Source of the DNA: an uncultured Erythrobacter sp.
GTDB lineage: Bacteria > Pseudomonadota > Alphaproteobacteria > Sphingomonadales > Sphingomonadaceae
NCBI GenBank assembly: GCA_947503275.1
Contig: CANNCZ010000001.1
Span: forward strand, 930,001 to 994,000
DNA length: 64,000 nt
Reading direction: 5' to 3'
Shown here: positions 1 through 9,166 of the stretch, piece after piece
Layout: the number at the start of each line of letters is the position of its first letter
How positions within the stretch are numbered: the first letter of the stretch is position 1
Translations under genes and position numbers: made by a program
The notes under the pieces: model-generated
Seen by the model: only the letters and a program-made list of their open reading frames with translations
The model's database searches: none
What the model was told of the DNA's origin: nothing

Positions 1-275
1 GTCTCATCAATCCGCTGCGTCAGCTCATCACGCGTCAGGCCGATATCCATCGCGATTGCCTTGGCGCCTTCATACAGCCGGTCGAGATGCGCTTCGAGAA
101 AGGCGATCTGTCCTTGGTGCAGCCTCAACCCCTCCCACACGCCATCGCCAAGCATAAATCCGCTATCGAACACCGAAATGCTGGCCTCAACGCGAGGAAC
201 CAATGCGCCATTGATGTTGATCAAAACGCCTTCATTGCGCGGATCGGGAGCGAAATCGTGGGTGCCTTTTGCCAT
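1..275 (-). CDS. Class IV aminotransferase (partial, N-terminal end only)
   Basis: The reading frame runs off the left edge, so only about the first 91 residues are visible. The start is the ATG at 275, giving MAKGTHDFAPDPRNEG. The stretch around VFDSGFMLGDGVWEG (a conserved aromatic/Gly turn) followed by a helix with HLDRLYEGAKA is typical of the N-terminal domain of fold-type IV PLP aminotransferases, the branched-chain / D-amino-acid aminotransferase and aminodeoxychorismate lyase family. The PLP lysine and substrate-defining residues lie outside the window, so substrate and stereochemistry cannot be assigned. It is divergent from the neighbouring tRNA gene, with about 70 bases between them that hold no clear signal. 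Confidence 0.8.
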   Translation of the reverse strand, partial: MAKGTHDFAPDPRNEGVLININGALVPRVEASISVFDSGFMLGDGVWEGLRLHQGQIAFLEAHLDRLYEGAKAIAMDIGLTRDELTQRIDE

Positions 276-343
276 TCTTCGTGTTTAAGCCTTCATCCGA
301 TAGTGACAAGCGCCGCGGACCTCGCTAGCGAGCGTTTCAGCGC

Positions 344-433
344 GGACAGTTGGCAGAGTGGTCGAATGCACCGGTCTTGAAAACCGGCAAGGGTGTAAGC
401 CCTTCCAGGGTTCGAATCCCTGACTGTCCGCCA
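344..433 (+). tRNA. tRNA-Ser (anticodon UGA)
   Basis: Cloverleaf read by eye. The acceptor arm GGACAGT (344-350) pairs with ACTGTCC (423-429), followed by discriminator G430 and an encoded CCA at 431-433. The anticodon stem CCGGT/ACCGG encloses the loop CTTGAAA, giving anticodon TGA and reading UCA and related serine codons. A long variable arm (AAGGG...CCCTT) marks a class II tRNA as expected for serine. The T arm carries GGTTCGAATCC. Length is 90 bases including CCA. No integrase or repeated 3' end is seen to the right, so nothing shows use as an attachment site. Confidence 0.96.
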
Positions 434-435
434 CC

Positions 436-651
436 TCACCCTTTGTCGGTATTTCCATCACCAGGCCCATCATCGGGCGGGGCCATATGGTCGAGATGGT
501 CGATATCCGCCTCCTCCCCATGCGGATCACCCCACATCACGAGAGACGGTGCGAACTGTTTATCCTTGGGGAACATCTGTCCCTTGAGATGCGCGACAAG
601 CTCTTCTTTGGTGAGGAAGGGATTGTCCGGTTTGGACGGATCCTCACGCAT
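436..651 (-). CDS. Small acidic hypothetical protein coupled to lpdA
   Basis: This 71-residue product is hydrophilic and rich in Asp, Gly and Pro near its end (DHMAPPDDGPGDGN), without signal peptide or membrane segment. Its ATG overlaps the lpdA stop by an ATGA arrangement at 648-651, so translation is probably coupled to lpdA. It ends just 2 bases from the tRNA-Ser 3' end, which is on the other strand. I do not recognise a family. The motif FLTKEELVAHLKGQMFPKDKQ near residue 12 could be a short helix. It is probably genuine because of the tight coupling and ordinary codon use, but it has no assignable function. Confidence 0.6.
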   Translation of the reverse strand: MREDPSKPDNPFLTKEELVAHLKGQMFPKDKQFAPSLVMWGDPHGEEADIDHLDHMAPPDDGPGDGNTDKG

Positions 652-2066
652 CAGAAGTGAATCGCGCGGCCATAGGCGTCGAGCACGCTTTCATGCATCA
701 TCTCTGACAGAGTCGGATGCGGGAAGACCGTTTGCATCAGCTCAGCTTCGGTCGTCTCCAGCACCTTGCCCACCGTATAACCTTGGATCAGCTCAGTGAC
801 CTCTGCTCCAACCATATGCGCGCCCAGCAGCTCGCCGGTCGCCGCATCGAATACCGTTTTGATGAAGCCCTCTGCTTCGCCGAGAGCAATCGCTTTGCCG
901 TTGCCAATGAAGGGGAAGTTGCCGACCTTCACCTCATAACCCGCCTCGCGAGCCGCTGCTTCTGTTTTACCGACGCTGGCGATTTGTGGGTGGCAATAAG
1001 TGCAGCCCGGTATCGAATCGCGGTCAAGTGGGTGCGGGTGCACCTCTTTATTGCCCAGCTCCTGCGCGATGGCTTCGGCACAGGTTACGCCCTCATGGCT
1101 GGCCTTATGCGCGAGCCACGGGCCGGGTGTGCAGTCGCCAATCGCCCACAAACCGCCACTCTTTGTCCGGCCATAGGGGTCAATCTGGATAAAGCCCCGA
1201 TCCATCTCTGCGAGTGCTTCAAGCCCCACATTCTCAGTGTTGGGCACGATCCCAATCGCGGTGATGACGTGGCTGAACTCGGTCGTCGCGACTTTGCCCT
1301 TGGCATCCTTGATCGTTGCAGTGACCCCTTTGGCGCCAACCTTGATGTCCTCGACACCTGCACCGGTCATGATGCTGATCCCTTGTTTTTTCAGCGACTT
1401 CTCAAGGAAGGTGGACACATCGGCATCCTCAACCGGGACCACCCGGTCCAGCATCTCTACGACCGTCACATCGACGCCCATATCGTTGTAGAAGCTTGCA
1501 AACTCGATCCCAATCGCGCCCGATCCGATCACCAACAGCTTGCTCGGCATTTCGGGCGGAACCATTGCGTGACGATAGGTCCAAACGCGTTTACCATCCG
1601 CAGGTGCAAACGGCAGATCGCGTGCACGCGCTCCAGTGGCAACGATGACGTGCTTGGCGCTCAGTTGCTCTTCGCCCTTATCGCCCTTCACCACCATCGA
1701 CGTCGGGCCGGTCAGCGTCCCCTCGCCCATATGGACGGTGATCTTGTGCTTCTTCATCAGGTGGCCGATCCCCTGATTAAGCTGTTTGGCGACCCCGCGA
1801 CTGCGCTTTACGATCGCGTCCAGATCAGCCTCAATCGCGCCTGCGACCTTCAAACCATAGCTCGCAGCATTGTCAATATAGTGTTTGATTTCGGCAGAAC
1901 GCAGCATCGCCTTGGTCGGGATACAGCCCCAGTTGAGGCAGATGCCACCAAGGTTCTCGCGCTCCACAATCGCGGTCTTTAGACCCAATTGCGCACACCG
2001 GATCGCCGCGACATAGCCGCCGGGACCAGAGCCGAGCACGATGACGTCGTAAGTAGGATTAGCCAT
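651..2066 (-). CDS. lpdA: Dihydrolipoyl dehydrogenase (E3)
   Basis: FAD flavoprotein of 471 residues that reoxidises dihydrolipoyl groups of 2-oxoacid dehydrogenase complexes with NAD+. The N-terminal dinucleotide fold shows GSGPGG (12-17). The redox disulfide is Cys43/Cys48 in GGICLNWGCIPTKA. A second Rossmann motif, GSGAIGIEFASFY, serves NAD. The dimerisation domain ends with FPHPTLSE, in which His450 and Glu455 form the catalytic dyad. Length is normal for the family. It lies downstream of the E2 gene on the same strand, separated by a small membrane-protein gene, so it most likely serves pyruvate dehydrogenase, though it could be shared with other complexes. Confidence 0.96.
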   Translation of the reverse strand: MANPTYDVIVLGSGPGGYVAAIRCAQLGLKTAIVERENLGGICLNWGCIPTKAMLRSAEIKHYIDNAASYGLKVAGAIEADLDAIVKRSRGVAKQLNQGIGHLMKKHKITVHMGEGTLTGPTSMVVKGDKGEEQLSAKHVIVATGARARDLPFAPADGKRVWTYRHAMVPPEMPSKLLVIGSGAIGIEFASFYNDMGVDVTVVEMLDRVVPVEDADVSTFLEKSLKKQGISIMTGAGVEDIKVGAKGVTATIKDAKGKVATTEFSHVITAIGIVPNTENVGLEALAEMDRGFIQIDPYGRTKSGGLWAIGDCTPGPWLAHKASHEGVTCAEAIAQELGNKEVHPHPLDRDSIPGCTYCHPQIASVGKTEAAAREAGYEVKVGNFPFIGNGKAIALGEAEGFIKTVFDAATGELLGAHMVGAEVTELIQGYTVGKVLETTEAELMQTVFPHPTLSEMMHESVLDAYGRAIHF

Positions 2067-2158
2067 TATTGTATCCTGTAACAGAGCTATGGTTTGAACC
2101 GCATCTTACGCGATTCTGGGGAGGAAAAGTGTGTTTCGGTTGGTCGGCCATATCATCC

Positions 2159-2605
2159 TCAAACATCGGCAGTCTGCCGCATTGGCCGGATAATCAAAAA
2201 ATAGCCCAAAACCGCATAGGTGTTGGCAGCAATAAAGCTCGGGATGCCGAACAGCACCATCGATGAGGCATCACCAAACACCGCGCAGGTCAGGATCATC
2301 ATGACCCCTGCTAGCGATGCGAGCAGGAATATTGTTGCGGGCCGCTGAGCCAATTGTGGGGCTGCTAAATAGTACACCAGCAAAGCCACTGGCAGCCCGA
2401 CTGCGAAACTGCCAAGCAAAGAGATTTGGAGCCAGAATAGCTGAATATCTCCGGTGCCTGCTGACTTAGACAGGTCCGCGCCAATTGAGGCGAAATGCAG
2501 GCCCGCTGGCACCCAAGCCGCAACGCCTGCGACAAGGGCTATCAGCACAAATTTCGCAATCAAAGCAAGCCAACCCGCCATTGATGCCCTACCCGGTGAC
2601 TGCAA
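2159..2605 (-). CDS. Small four-helix membrane protein, unknown function
   Basis: The 148-residue product has about four hydrophobic segments: near residues 13-35, 55-78, 90-110 and 117-138. This marks an inner-membrane protein with short loops. A later ATG at 2581 (MAGWLALIAKF) would remove eight residues and start right at the first helix; the sequence does not decide. It sits between pdhC (30 bases upstream) and lpdA (92 bases downstream) on the same strand, so it may be co-transcribed with the dehydrogenase genes. I do not recognise the family, and no catalytic motif is visible. Confidence 0.7.
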   Translation of the reverse strand: MQSPGRASMAGWLALIAKFVLIALVAGVAAWVPAGLHFASIGADLSKSAGTGDIQLFWLQISLLGSFAVGLPVALLVYYLAAPQLAQRPATIFLLASLAGVMMILTCAVFGDASSMVLFGIPSFIAANTYAVLGYFLIIRPMRQTADV

Positions 2606-2635
2606 AACGAAAAATCATACTCCGCCCAAACAAAG

Positions 2636-4090
2636 CTACACCACCAGACCCATCGGGTTCTCGATCAGGCTTTGGAATTGAGCCAAGAGTTTCGCCCCGT
2701 CCACCCCGTCAATCGCGCGGTGGTCGAAGCTGCCGGTAACGCTCATGACGGTCGCCACGGCAAGCGCACCGTCAACAACATGCGGCCGTTGTTCACCTGC
2801 GCCCACGGCTAGGATCATGCCCTGTGGAGGATTGATCACCGCGTCGAATTGCTTGGTGCCGAACATACCCAGATTGGAGAGCGAAACGGTGCCGCCTTGA
2901 TATTCGTGCGGGACCAATTTGCCATCGCGCGCTTTGCCTGCGAGCTCTTTCATCTCTTGGCTGATTTCGGCCAATCCCTTGCGACCCGCATCGCGGATAA
3001 TCGGCGTGATCAGCCCAGTTGGAGCTGCCACCGCAACCGACACGTCTTGGCGCGAATATTGGTGCATCACATCGCCTTGGAAAGACACATTGCATTGCGG
3101 TTCACGTTGCAGAGCGCGTGCGAGCGCTTTGATAATCAGGTCGTTGACGGACAGTTTGACCCCATCCGCTTCGAGTGAGGCGTTTAGCTGCTTACGCAAA
3201 GCGAGCAGCGCATCGAGGCGCACATCCACTGTAAGGTAGATATGCGGTACGGTCTGCTTCGCTTCGGTCAGACGGCGCGCGATAACCTTGCGCACATTGC
3301 CGAGCTTTTGCACCTCAAACGGCGCGTCAAATTCGTTGGCCGGTTGCGGCGCAGCTGTGGGAGTCGGAGCCACAGCGCTAGCGGTTGGAGCCGGTGCTGG
3401 CGCGGAAGCGGGATCGAAGTTCTCGACATCCGCCTTCACAATCCGGCCACCGGGGCCGCTGCCCTGAACTGCGGAAAGATCGATGCCCTTTTGCGCAGCG
3501 ATACGTTTCGCAAGAGGAGATGCAACAACCCGCCCACCTGTGCTGGTGGTAGCCGCAGCGGGTGCTGGAGCGGGACTAGCGCCCGTCACAGAAGCAGCAC
3601 CGCCACCGCCCATGGCCGCCTCAACATCGCCTTTGGTAATCTTACCCTTGGGCCCCGTGCCGGTGATTTGCGCAAGGTCAATGCCATTGGCCTCAGCAAG
3701 CCGTTTCGCGGTAGGAGACGCCGCAGGGCCATCCGCAGCTGCTGGAGTGGGTGCAGGCGTCGGAGTTGGTGCCGGAGTAGGCTCTGCTGTTGGGGCTGGT
3801 GCAGGAGCGGCATCGCCTGAAGGGGCGCTCACACTGTCCACATCTTCACCCTCTTCGGCGAGCATTGCGATTACAGCACCGACAGCGACATTCTCTGCGC
3901 CTTCATCAACCACGATCGCGGCCAAGACACCTTCATCAACCGCTTCGAATTCCATCGTCGCCTTGTCAGTCTCTATCTCGGCCATGATATCGCCGGAACT
4001 GATCGTATCGCCCACTTTGACCAACCATTTGGCGAGGGTGCCCTCCTCCATCGTCGGGGAAAGGGCGGGCATCTTAAGTTCGATTGCCAT
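2636..4090 (-). CDS. pdhC: Pyruvate dehydrogenase E2, dihydrolipoamide acetyltransferase with two subunit-binding domains
   Basis: Core acetyltransferase of the pyruvate dehydrogenase complex, 484 residues. The lipoyl domain covers roughly 1-80, with the lipoylated Lys43 in [10 protein letters not shown] flexible Pro/Ala/Thr linker follows (about 95-120). Then come two peripheral subunit-binding domains, near 123-158 (ASPTAKRLA...[11 protein letters not shown]) and 189-223 (ASPLAKRIA...[11 protein letters not shown]), separated by a second Ala/Pro linker. The catalytic domain from about 255 ends with [13 protein letters not shown], where His457 and Asp461 are the active-site residues. Most bacterial E2 proteins have a single binding domain. 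The E1 genes are not in the window; E3 lies downstream. AGGAG about 11 bases ahead supports the start. Confidence 0.93.
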   Translation of the reverse strand: MAIELKMPALSPTMEEGTLAKWLVKVGDTISSGDIMAEIETDKATMEFEAVDEGVLAAIVVDEGAENVAVGAVIAMLAEEGEDVDSVSAPSGDAAPAPAPTAEPTPAPTPTPAPTPAAADGPAASPTAKRLAEANGIDLAQITGTGPKGKITKGDVEAAMGGGGAASVTGASPAPAPAAATTSTGGRVVASPLAKRIAAQKGIDLSAVQGSGPGGRIVKADVENFDPASAPAPAPTASAVAPTPTAAPQPANEFDAPFEVQKLGNVRKVIARRLTEAKQTVPHIYLTVDVRLDALLALRKQLNASLEADGVKLSVNDLIIKALARALQREPQCNVSFQGDVMHQYSRQDVSVAVAAPTGLITPIIRDAGRKGLAEISQEMKELAGKARDGKLVPHEYQGGTVSLSNLGMFGTKQFDAVINPPQGMILAVGAGEQRPHVVDGALAVATVMSVTGSFDHRAIDGVDGAKLLAQFQSLIENPMGLVV

Positions 4091-4255
4091 GGCGTGCGAA
4101 AAACTCCTCGCTTTGTCGAAATCCGTAACGTTCGCTGACGGTTTAAGCGTCCATGTGCAAGGGTCAAATGTGCCTATGCTTGCATTGCGACGGTTTTAGC
4201 GGGATATTCGCGTTAATAAGGGTCAGACAATGGCTCAGAAACTAAGGGCGGGTGG

Positions 4256-4708
4256 ATGCGCACATTTCTGGTCATTATCGATGAAAGCGACGAAGCGCGC
4301 GCAGCTATGCGCTATGCCGCTCGGCGCGCGGTTCAGGCGAGCGGAGCGGTTCATTTGCTGGCGTTAGTAGCCCAACAGAACTTCAGCGCGTTTGGCGGAG
4401 TGCAGGCCACCATCGAACAAGAAGCGCGCGACCGGGCCGAAATCCTAGCGCATGGTGTCGCAGGCAATTTGCTTGCAGAAAGCGGCATTATGCCGACCAT
4501 TTCGGTGAAAATCGGCAATGGGCAAAAGATCGTCAGCGAATTCCTCGAAGCGCATTCTGAGGTCGCAGCCCTGATTCTAGGCGCAGCAAAGGGTGGTAAT
4601 CCCGGCCCGCTGGTCACCCATTTCGGCGGGGCTGCAGGCACACTGCCCTGCCCGCTTTATGTAATCCCGCATGATTATGACGAGAAAGACAGCGACCACG
4701 AGGTCTAA
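4256..4708 (+). CDS. Universal stress protein (UspA family)
   Basis: The 150-residue cytosolic protein has the single-domain Usp layout. There is an N-terminal strand (MRTFLVIIDESDEA), a central GNGQKIVSEFLEAHSEVAALILGA strand-helix, and a C-terminal nucleotide-loop-like segment, GAAKGGNPGPLVTHFGG, before PCPLYVIP. The family's ATP-binding form has G-2X-G-9X-G-(S/T). Here the glycines are roughly kept but the terminal Ser/Thr is not clear, so nucleotide binding is uncertain. It is divergent from pdhC and converges on the RNase R gene with 12 bases between the stops. Its ligand and stress signal cannot be inferred. Confidence 0.85.
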   Translation: MRTFLVIIDESDEARAAMRYAARRAVQASGAVHLLALVAQQNFSAFGGVQATIEQEARDRAEILAHGVAGNLLAESGIMPTISVKIGNGQKIVSEFLEAHSEVAALILGAAKGGNPGPLVTHFGGAAGTLPCPLYVIPHDYDEKDSDHEV

Positions 4709-4720
4709 CTTCTAACTCGC

Positions 4721-7024
4721 TTACTTTTTGCGGCGGCCCTGATGGCGAATATTGCCCGGACGCCCGCGCTTTCCTGCGGTGAATTTTCCAGCACGTTTTT
4801 GCCCGCCACCCGGCCTGCGATACCGATCATCCGGGCGATTACCGCGTGTCTCAATCGCATTGCCATCCGCATCAACCGGCACAAATTTTAGCGCGCCAGT
4901 CAGCGCATTGGCCTCACCCAGTTTCAGCTTCAGCCGGTCGCCTGAGGAGTAAGTCTTGCCCGACTTCTCCCCAATCAACGTCTGCGCGGCCTCATCATGG
5001 CGGAAATATTCATCCCCCAATGTTGAGATCGGCACCAATCCGTCTCCGCCAAGGCCGACGATTGTGGCGAAGAAGCCAAAACCCTGAACCCCGGTAATGC
5101 GCGTATCGAATGTCTCACCGACGCGGCCAGACAGCCATGCTGCGACATAGCGGTCGACAGTGTCGCGTTCTGCTTCCATCGCGCGCCGTTCGGTCTGACT
5201 GATCTGATCAGAGATTTCCTGCAAACTCGCACGGTCTTTATCCGATAGGCCAGTCGTATCAGGCAGCGATCCCGGTGGCGCAGGCTGTTCCAGTTTGTAT
5301 GCCTCAACCAGCGCGCGATGCACCAGCAAATCGGCATAGCGGCGGATGGGCGATGTGAAATGCGCGTATGATCCCAGCGCCAACCCAAAGTGCCCAGAAT
5401 TGGCCGGGCCATAATAGGCCTGCATCTGCGTCCCCAGCACCGCTTCCATCACTTGTGCTTTGTCAGCGTCCTCAGTGATGTCGGCCAACATATCGTTGAA
5501 CAAAACAGGTTTGATCACTTGGCCCAGAGCGAGTTTTTTGCCCAAAGTCGCCATGTAATCGCGCAGGGCGATCAGCTTTTCACGGCTTGGCACTTCATGA
5601 ACCCGGTACACCACCGGCGCATTCTTGGCCTCTAATGCTTTGGCCGCAGCGACATTGGCCGCGATCATAAAGTCCTCGACAACGCGATGCGCATCGAGCC
5701 GCTCTTTGACAGCAATCTCTGCGATCTGCCCTTCGTCATTGAGCATCACGCGGCGTTCGGGCAGTTCAAGGTTCAGCGGCTCACGCGCCTTTCGCGCAGC
5801 GGCCAACGCACGCCATGCATCCCACAAATTGGCGAGATATTCGGGCGGCTTGCCCGTATCGACCGAGGCCTGCGCATCTTCATAGGGGATGTTGTGATGA
5901 ATGCGGACCAGCGCGCGGGTGAAGCGGTGCTTGGTGATTTTGCCCTTTGCATCAATGTGCAAATGACACGCCATCGCAGCGCGGTCTTCATCCTGACGCA
6001 GTGAACACACATCCGCTGACAGGATCTCGGGCAGCATCGGCACCACGCGGTCGGGGAAATAGACCGAATTGCCTCGCTTGCGCGCTTCTTTATCCAGCGC
6101 CGAACCGGGCCGCACATAAAAGCTCACATCGGCAATCGCGACCAAGGCGTTGAAGCCGCCCTTCCCATCAGGCTCTGCCCAAATCGCATCATCATGATCG
6201 CGCGCATCGGCGGGATCGATGGCGACGATAGGCAGCGCGCGCAGGTCCTCGCGCTTATCCTCAGACAGTCGCAACTCGGCGGCGCGCTGTGCCTCTTCGT
6301 GCACGCCATCTTGGAAGACATGCGGGATACCGTGTTTAGCAATCGCGATCAGGCTGAAACTTTTGGGCGCGAGCGGGTCACCAATAACTTCGATGACTTT
6401 GACGCCGGCGCGCTCGGATCGTCCGGTACGCTCAGCGATGACCAACTGGCCTTCCTCTGCCTCACCCACATCGCTGATCGGGGTGGAGCGGCGGATGCGT
6501 TTGTCGACCGGGGCGAGCCACGCTTTGCCAGACCCGTCGATCTCCACCACGCCCATCAATCCCTCGGTGCGTGCAGGCAGCTTCTTGATCGGGTCAGCAA
6601 TCCATCCGCGTTCTGTTTCCTCGGTACGGCTCAACACCCGATCACCCCGCTTGAGAGCAGCAGTGCGCTTCCCGCCCCGTCCCTTCATCTCGCGCACGAC
6701 CAGGCGAGGAGGCTTGTCCGGCGCGTCGGGAGACCAATTATCAGGGATCGCGATTGCCTCGCCATCCTCGATCTCAATGACGCGCAGCACAGTGACTTTG
6801 GGTACTCCACCCATGCGGTGATAAGCGGTCTTCTTGCCATCGATCAGGCCTTCTTCGGCCATGTCTTTAAGCAAGCGTTTGAGCGCGATTTTCTCTTGGC
6901 CCTTAAGGCCGAAAGCCTTGGCAATCTCACGCTTACCCGCGGGGCCATCGGCAGTTTGGATGAATTCAAGGACCTGCTTTTTAGAAGGCATGCCTTGTTG
7001 GTGATGCGGGGAGCGTTTTGCCAT
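4721..7024 (-). CDS. rnr: Ribonuclease R
   Basis: The 3'-to-5' exoribonuclease of the RNB family (767 residues) degrades structured RNA and takes part in rRNA and tmRNA quality control. Visible domains are an N-terminal winged-helix segment (about 10-75), cold-shock-like OB folds (about 75-240), and the RNB catalytic domain with the metal-binding acidic cluster AIDPADARDHDDA near residue 270. The signature FTSPIRRYADLLVHR comes later. An S1 domain lies near 630-710, and a Lys/Arg-rich tail ends the protein, as in RNase R but not RNase II. It converges with the universal stress gene. The upstream gene on the same strand is the M28 peptidase, 36 bases away. Confidence 0.95.
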   Translation of the reverse strand: MAKRSPHHQQGMPSKKQVLEFIQTADGPAGKREIAKAFGLKGQEKIALKRLLKDMAEEGLIDGKKTAYHRMGGVPKVTVLRVIEIEDGEAIAIPDNWSPDAPDKPPRLVVREMKGRGGKRTAALKRGDRVLSRTEETERGWIADPIKKLPARTEGLMGVVEIDGSGKAWLAPVDKRIRRSTPISDVGEAEEGQLVIAERTGRSERAGVKVIEVIGDPLAPKSFSLIAIAKHGIPHVFQDGVHEEAQRAAELRLSEDKREDLRALPIVAIDPADARDHDDAIWAEPDGKGGFNALVAIADVSFYVRPGSALDKEARKRGNSVYFPDRVVPMLPEILSADVCSLRQDEDRAAMACHLHIDAKGKITKHRFTRALVRIHHNIPYEDAQASVDTGKPPEYLANLWDAWRALAAARKAREPLNLELPERRVMLNDEGQIAEIAVKERLDAHRVVEDFMIAANVAAAKALEAKNAPVVYRVHEVPSREKLIALRDYMATLGKKLALGQVIKPVLFNDMLADITEDADKAQVMEAVLGTQMQAYYGPANSGHFGLALGSYAHFTSPIRRYADLLVHRALVEAYKLEQPAPPGSLPDTTGLSDKDRASLQEISDQISQTERRAMEAERDTVDRYVAAWLSGRVGETFDTRITGVQGFGFFATIVGLGGDGLVPISTLGDEYFRHDEAAQTLIGEKSGKTYSSGDRLKLKLGEANALTGALKFVPVDADGNAIETRGNRPDDRYRRPGGGQKRAGKFTAGKRGRPGNIRHQGRRKK

Positions 7025-7060
7025 CCGAGGCCCCTACGCGTTGCGGCGAAGGGTTGGAAG

Positions 7061-8533
7061 CTATTCCTCTGTTGCCGCCTCAGGTTGCGCCACCGGCTCA
7101 AACGCACCGCCGGGAACTGCGCTGGAGATGGGAGAGCATTGCCAGTCGGCATTGCATGATGAAACGCCGAACATCCAATCATCGCCGCGAACCCGATCAA
7201 GACGTGATCGAAACACCTCGCCATCAAACTCTGATACAATTTGATCAAACACAGCGCCATTCTCTACGCGGTAAGTTTGCGAGCCTTGTCGTGGGTCTTT
7301 CAACATATCCGTAACCAGCACCACTGGCTGTTCGGGCCAGTAACTCTGATCAGTTCCGCGCATATGGATGAGGTAATGATGCGCCCCTGAAACCGGCGCC
7401 CAGCTGAGTTCGGTAAACGTCTTCACAATCCCATCTGCATTAACTTGCGGCGGCATCGGAGTGCTGGCCAATCGCTCAAGAGCGCGCACATTCAAGACGC
7501 TGGCGCGGGTGAGATAGTCGAAGTCCAACTCATCCACCGTGTCACCATAGGTAACGCCGTCTTCGACGCGCAGATCTTGATGCTGATGATCATAGTCCTC
7601 AACCGAAACAGTGACGCGTACGGCCGGATATCCTCGATCAAGGAATGGAATTTGATCACCGCCCCGACCCATTCGATCGGTGCGCCACACCTGCTTTACT
7701 TGCATGCCATCAGGGTATTCCGCTGCAAGGCCCGCAAGCCAGCGCGAAATATTACGTCCGGGAGAATCGTTCTCGCCGCCGAACCTTCGCTGTTGCGCAC
7801 GCAGGCGCTGTGTGGAGTCGGCGCGCAACCCTTCGGAGAAAACCCGCACATAATCCGGCTCGCAATATCCATCCGAACCGCATGCGCCGCCGATCATATC
7901 ATTGTTCAGAACCGCTTTGACCGTCATGCCCTGCTCAGTCACCCAATCGGCCAGAATACCTGCACCAAACAGCCCCTGCTCCTCGCCGGTTAAAAGCGCA
8001 TAGATGATGGTCGAAGGATATTCGCGTTGCGAAAGGATGCGCGCAGCCTCCAGCACCATAACGCTGCCCGAGCCATCATCATTCGCACCGGGTGCATCGT
8101 CTGTCCCGTTCAGAGGATCGGTGACGCGGTTGTCATAATGCGCCTGTACGATGATCACTTCGTCGGGGCGTTCCGTTCCGCGCTGGATCGCAACAGCATT
8201 GCGGATCAGGGTTGGCGTGGGAATGCGCCGGCCATCGGGCTCCACCACTCGGCCAACCGGCATCACGTCCAGACAATTGTCACAAGCCGCGCCGATCCGC
8301 CCAAATTCTGCGAGTGCCCAATCCACCGCCGCGCCGACACCGCGTTCGGGATCGGTTTGGGAAGATAAAGTATGCCGCGTGCCAAAGCCGACAATCGTGT
8401 CCATATCTGCCCGCAGGCGCTCTTCGGAGACTTCGGTGCCCGGATCATCAGAGGTTTCGGTATGCGCATCCGCCGATAGAGGCGAAGCGATGAAAGCGGC
8501 GATAAGAGCGAGGCGTTTGATCATGGCGCGCAT
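7061..8533 (-). CDS. Secreted M28-family zinc aminopeptidase-like protein
   Basis: The product of about 490 residues has a Sec signal peptide (MIKRLALIAAFIASPLSADAH). The start is either ATG 8533 or ATG 8524; the longer frame beginning at 8575 adds an unlikely leader. Zinc-ligand motifs of the M28 (Vps10/aminopeptidase Y-like) fold are visible: VQAHYDNRV, GANDDGSGSVMVLEAARIL, LLTGEEQGLFGAG, VLNNDMIGG and a late DHQHQDLR. The C-terminal ~130 residues form a separate region with a fibronectin-like look (TFTELSWAPVSGAHHYLIHMRG). It probably acts in the periplasm or outside the cell on peptides; the exact substrate is unknown. Confidence 0.85.
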   Translation of the reverse strand: MRAMIKRLALIAAFIASPLSADAHTETSDDPGTEVSEERLRADMDTIVGFGTRHTLSSQTDPERGVGAAVDWALAEFGRIGAACDNCLDVMPVGRVVEPDGRRIPTPTLIRNAVAIQRGTERPDEVIIVQAHYDNRVTDPLNGTDDAPGANDDGSGSVMVLEAARILSQREYPSTIIYALLTGEEQGLFGAGILADWVTEQGMTVKAVLNNDMIGGACGSDGYCEPDYVRVFSEGLRADSTQRLRAQQRRFGGENDSPGRNISRWLAGLAAEYPDGMQVKQVWRTDRMGRGGDQIPFLDRGYPAVRVTVSVEDYDHQHQDLRVEDGVTYGDTVDELDFDYLTRASVLNVRALERLASTPMPPQVNADGIVKTFTELSWAPVSGAHHYLIHMRGTDQSYWPEQPVVLVTDMLKDPRQGSQTYRVENGAVFDQIVSEFDGEVFRSRLDRVRGDDWMFGVSSCNADWQCSPISSAVPGGAFEPVAQPEAATEE

Positions 8534-8582
8534 GTTGCCTGAACTGCGAGGCAAATCAACCACGCACGCCATCAATTTCAGA

Positions 8583-8601
8583 ACGCTGAGTTAGTCAGCG
8601 T
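8583..8601 (-). other. Short hairpin over the DUF805 stop codon
   Basis: ACGCTGA (8583-8589) and TCAGCGT (8595-8601) form a perfect 7-bp stem with a 5-base loop. The stem covers the stop codon of the DUF805 gene just before the peptidase gene. No U-run follows on either strand, so it is a weak terminator at best and may instead protect the transcript end. Confidence 0.3.
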
Positions 8602-9142
8602 GCCCCTGACCACCGGGGATACAACCACAGACGATCACAACCAGATACCCGATCCAACCGATGGCACCTGACCAACCGTTGGATGCGGCCAACGCATTGA
8701 TTGCATCAAGGTCACCACTAGCAAAAACTTCCGCGGTTTTGTCGACGAGAGAAAGGCTGACATAAGAGCTGTAAATTACGGTTGCGACAGGGACAGCCGC
8801 GATCAAAGTGGGCAAACCCGCATCACGCAAACGGCGCACAAAAGTCGCGAACAACAGCGCAAGCCCCACCAAGGACATGATAACGCCAATCCATGCCTGG
8901 GTCTTTAACCCTCCAGCCATGTTGCGCATCATCTCGGCTTGCATTTCCGCTTGATCGACACTGTCGGCGCCCGCCTGAATAGCGCCGGTAAGAGACGACG
9001 CTGCAAAAACGACCCCGGAGATCATGCTGATAATCACAGTCACGACGACGATCACAAGCATCCATGACCAGAATGTTGTTCGCGTATCGCGCCCCTGAAG
9101 ATTGGTCAGGTTTGCCAAGCAATGCTTGATGCCGTCACCCAT
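8591..9142 (-). CDS. DUF805 family membrane protein
   Basis: The 183-residue inner-membrane protein carries the DUF805 hallmarks. After a short cytosolic N-terminus (CLANLTNLQGRDTRTTFW) comes a long hydrophobic helix. A middle loop is rich in Met, Gln and Ala, and the helix-breaking RRLRDAGLPTLIAAVPV segment is the family's most conserved part. About four membrane segments are predicted by eye. The family is widespread but has no established function. The gene lies between proS (24 bases upstream) and the M28 peptidase on the same strand. Confidence 0.8.
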   Translation of the reverse strand: MGDGIKHCLANLTNLQGRDTRTTFWSWMLVIVVVTVIISMISGVVFAASSLTGAIQAGADSVDQAEMQAEMMRNMAGGLKTQAWIGVIMSLVGLALLFATFVRRLRDAGLPTLIAAVPVATVIYSSYVSLSLVDKTAEVFASGDLDAINALAASNGWSGAIGWIGYLVVIVCGCIPGGQGHAD

Positions 9143-9166
9143 GTCATTCTCTCCCCTGTTTAAAAC

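Noticed and set aside
344..433. tRNA-Ser as an integration site
   Set aside because: No integrase gene or repeated tRNA 3' end is seen on the right; the left side is outside the window.
717..1982. Long open frame on the plus strand opposite lpdA
   Set aside because: It mirrors codon-biased, GC-rich real coding sequence and shows no conserved domain. It is explained by reading lpdA in reverse.
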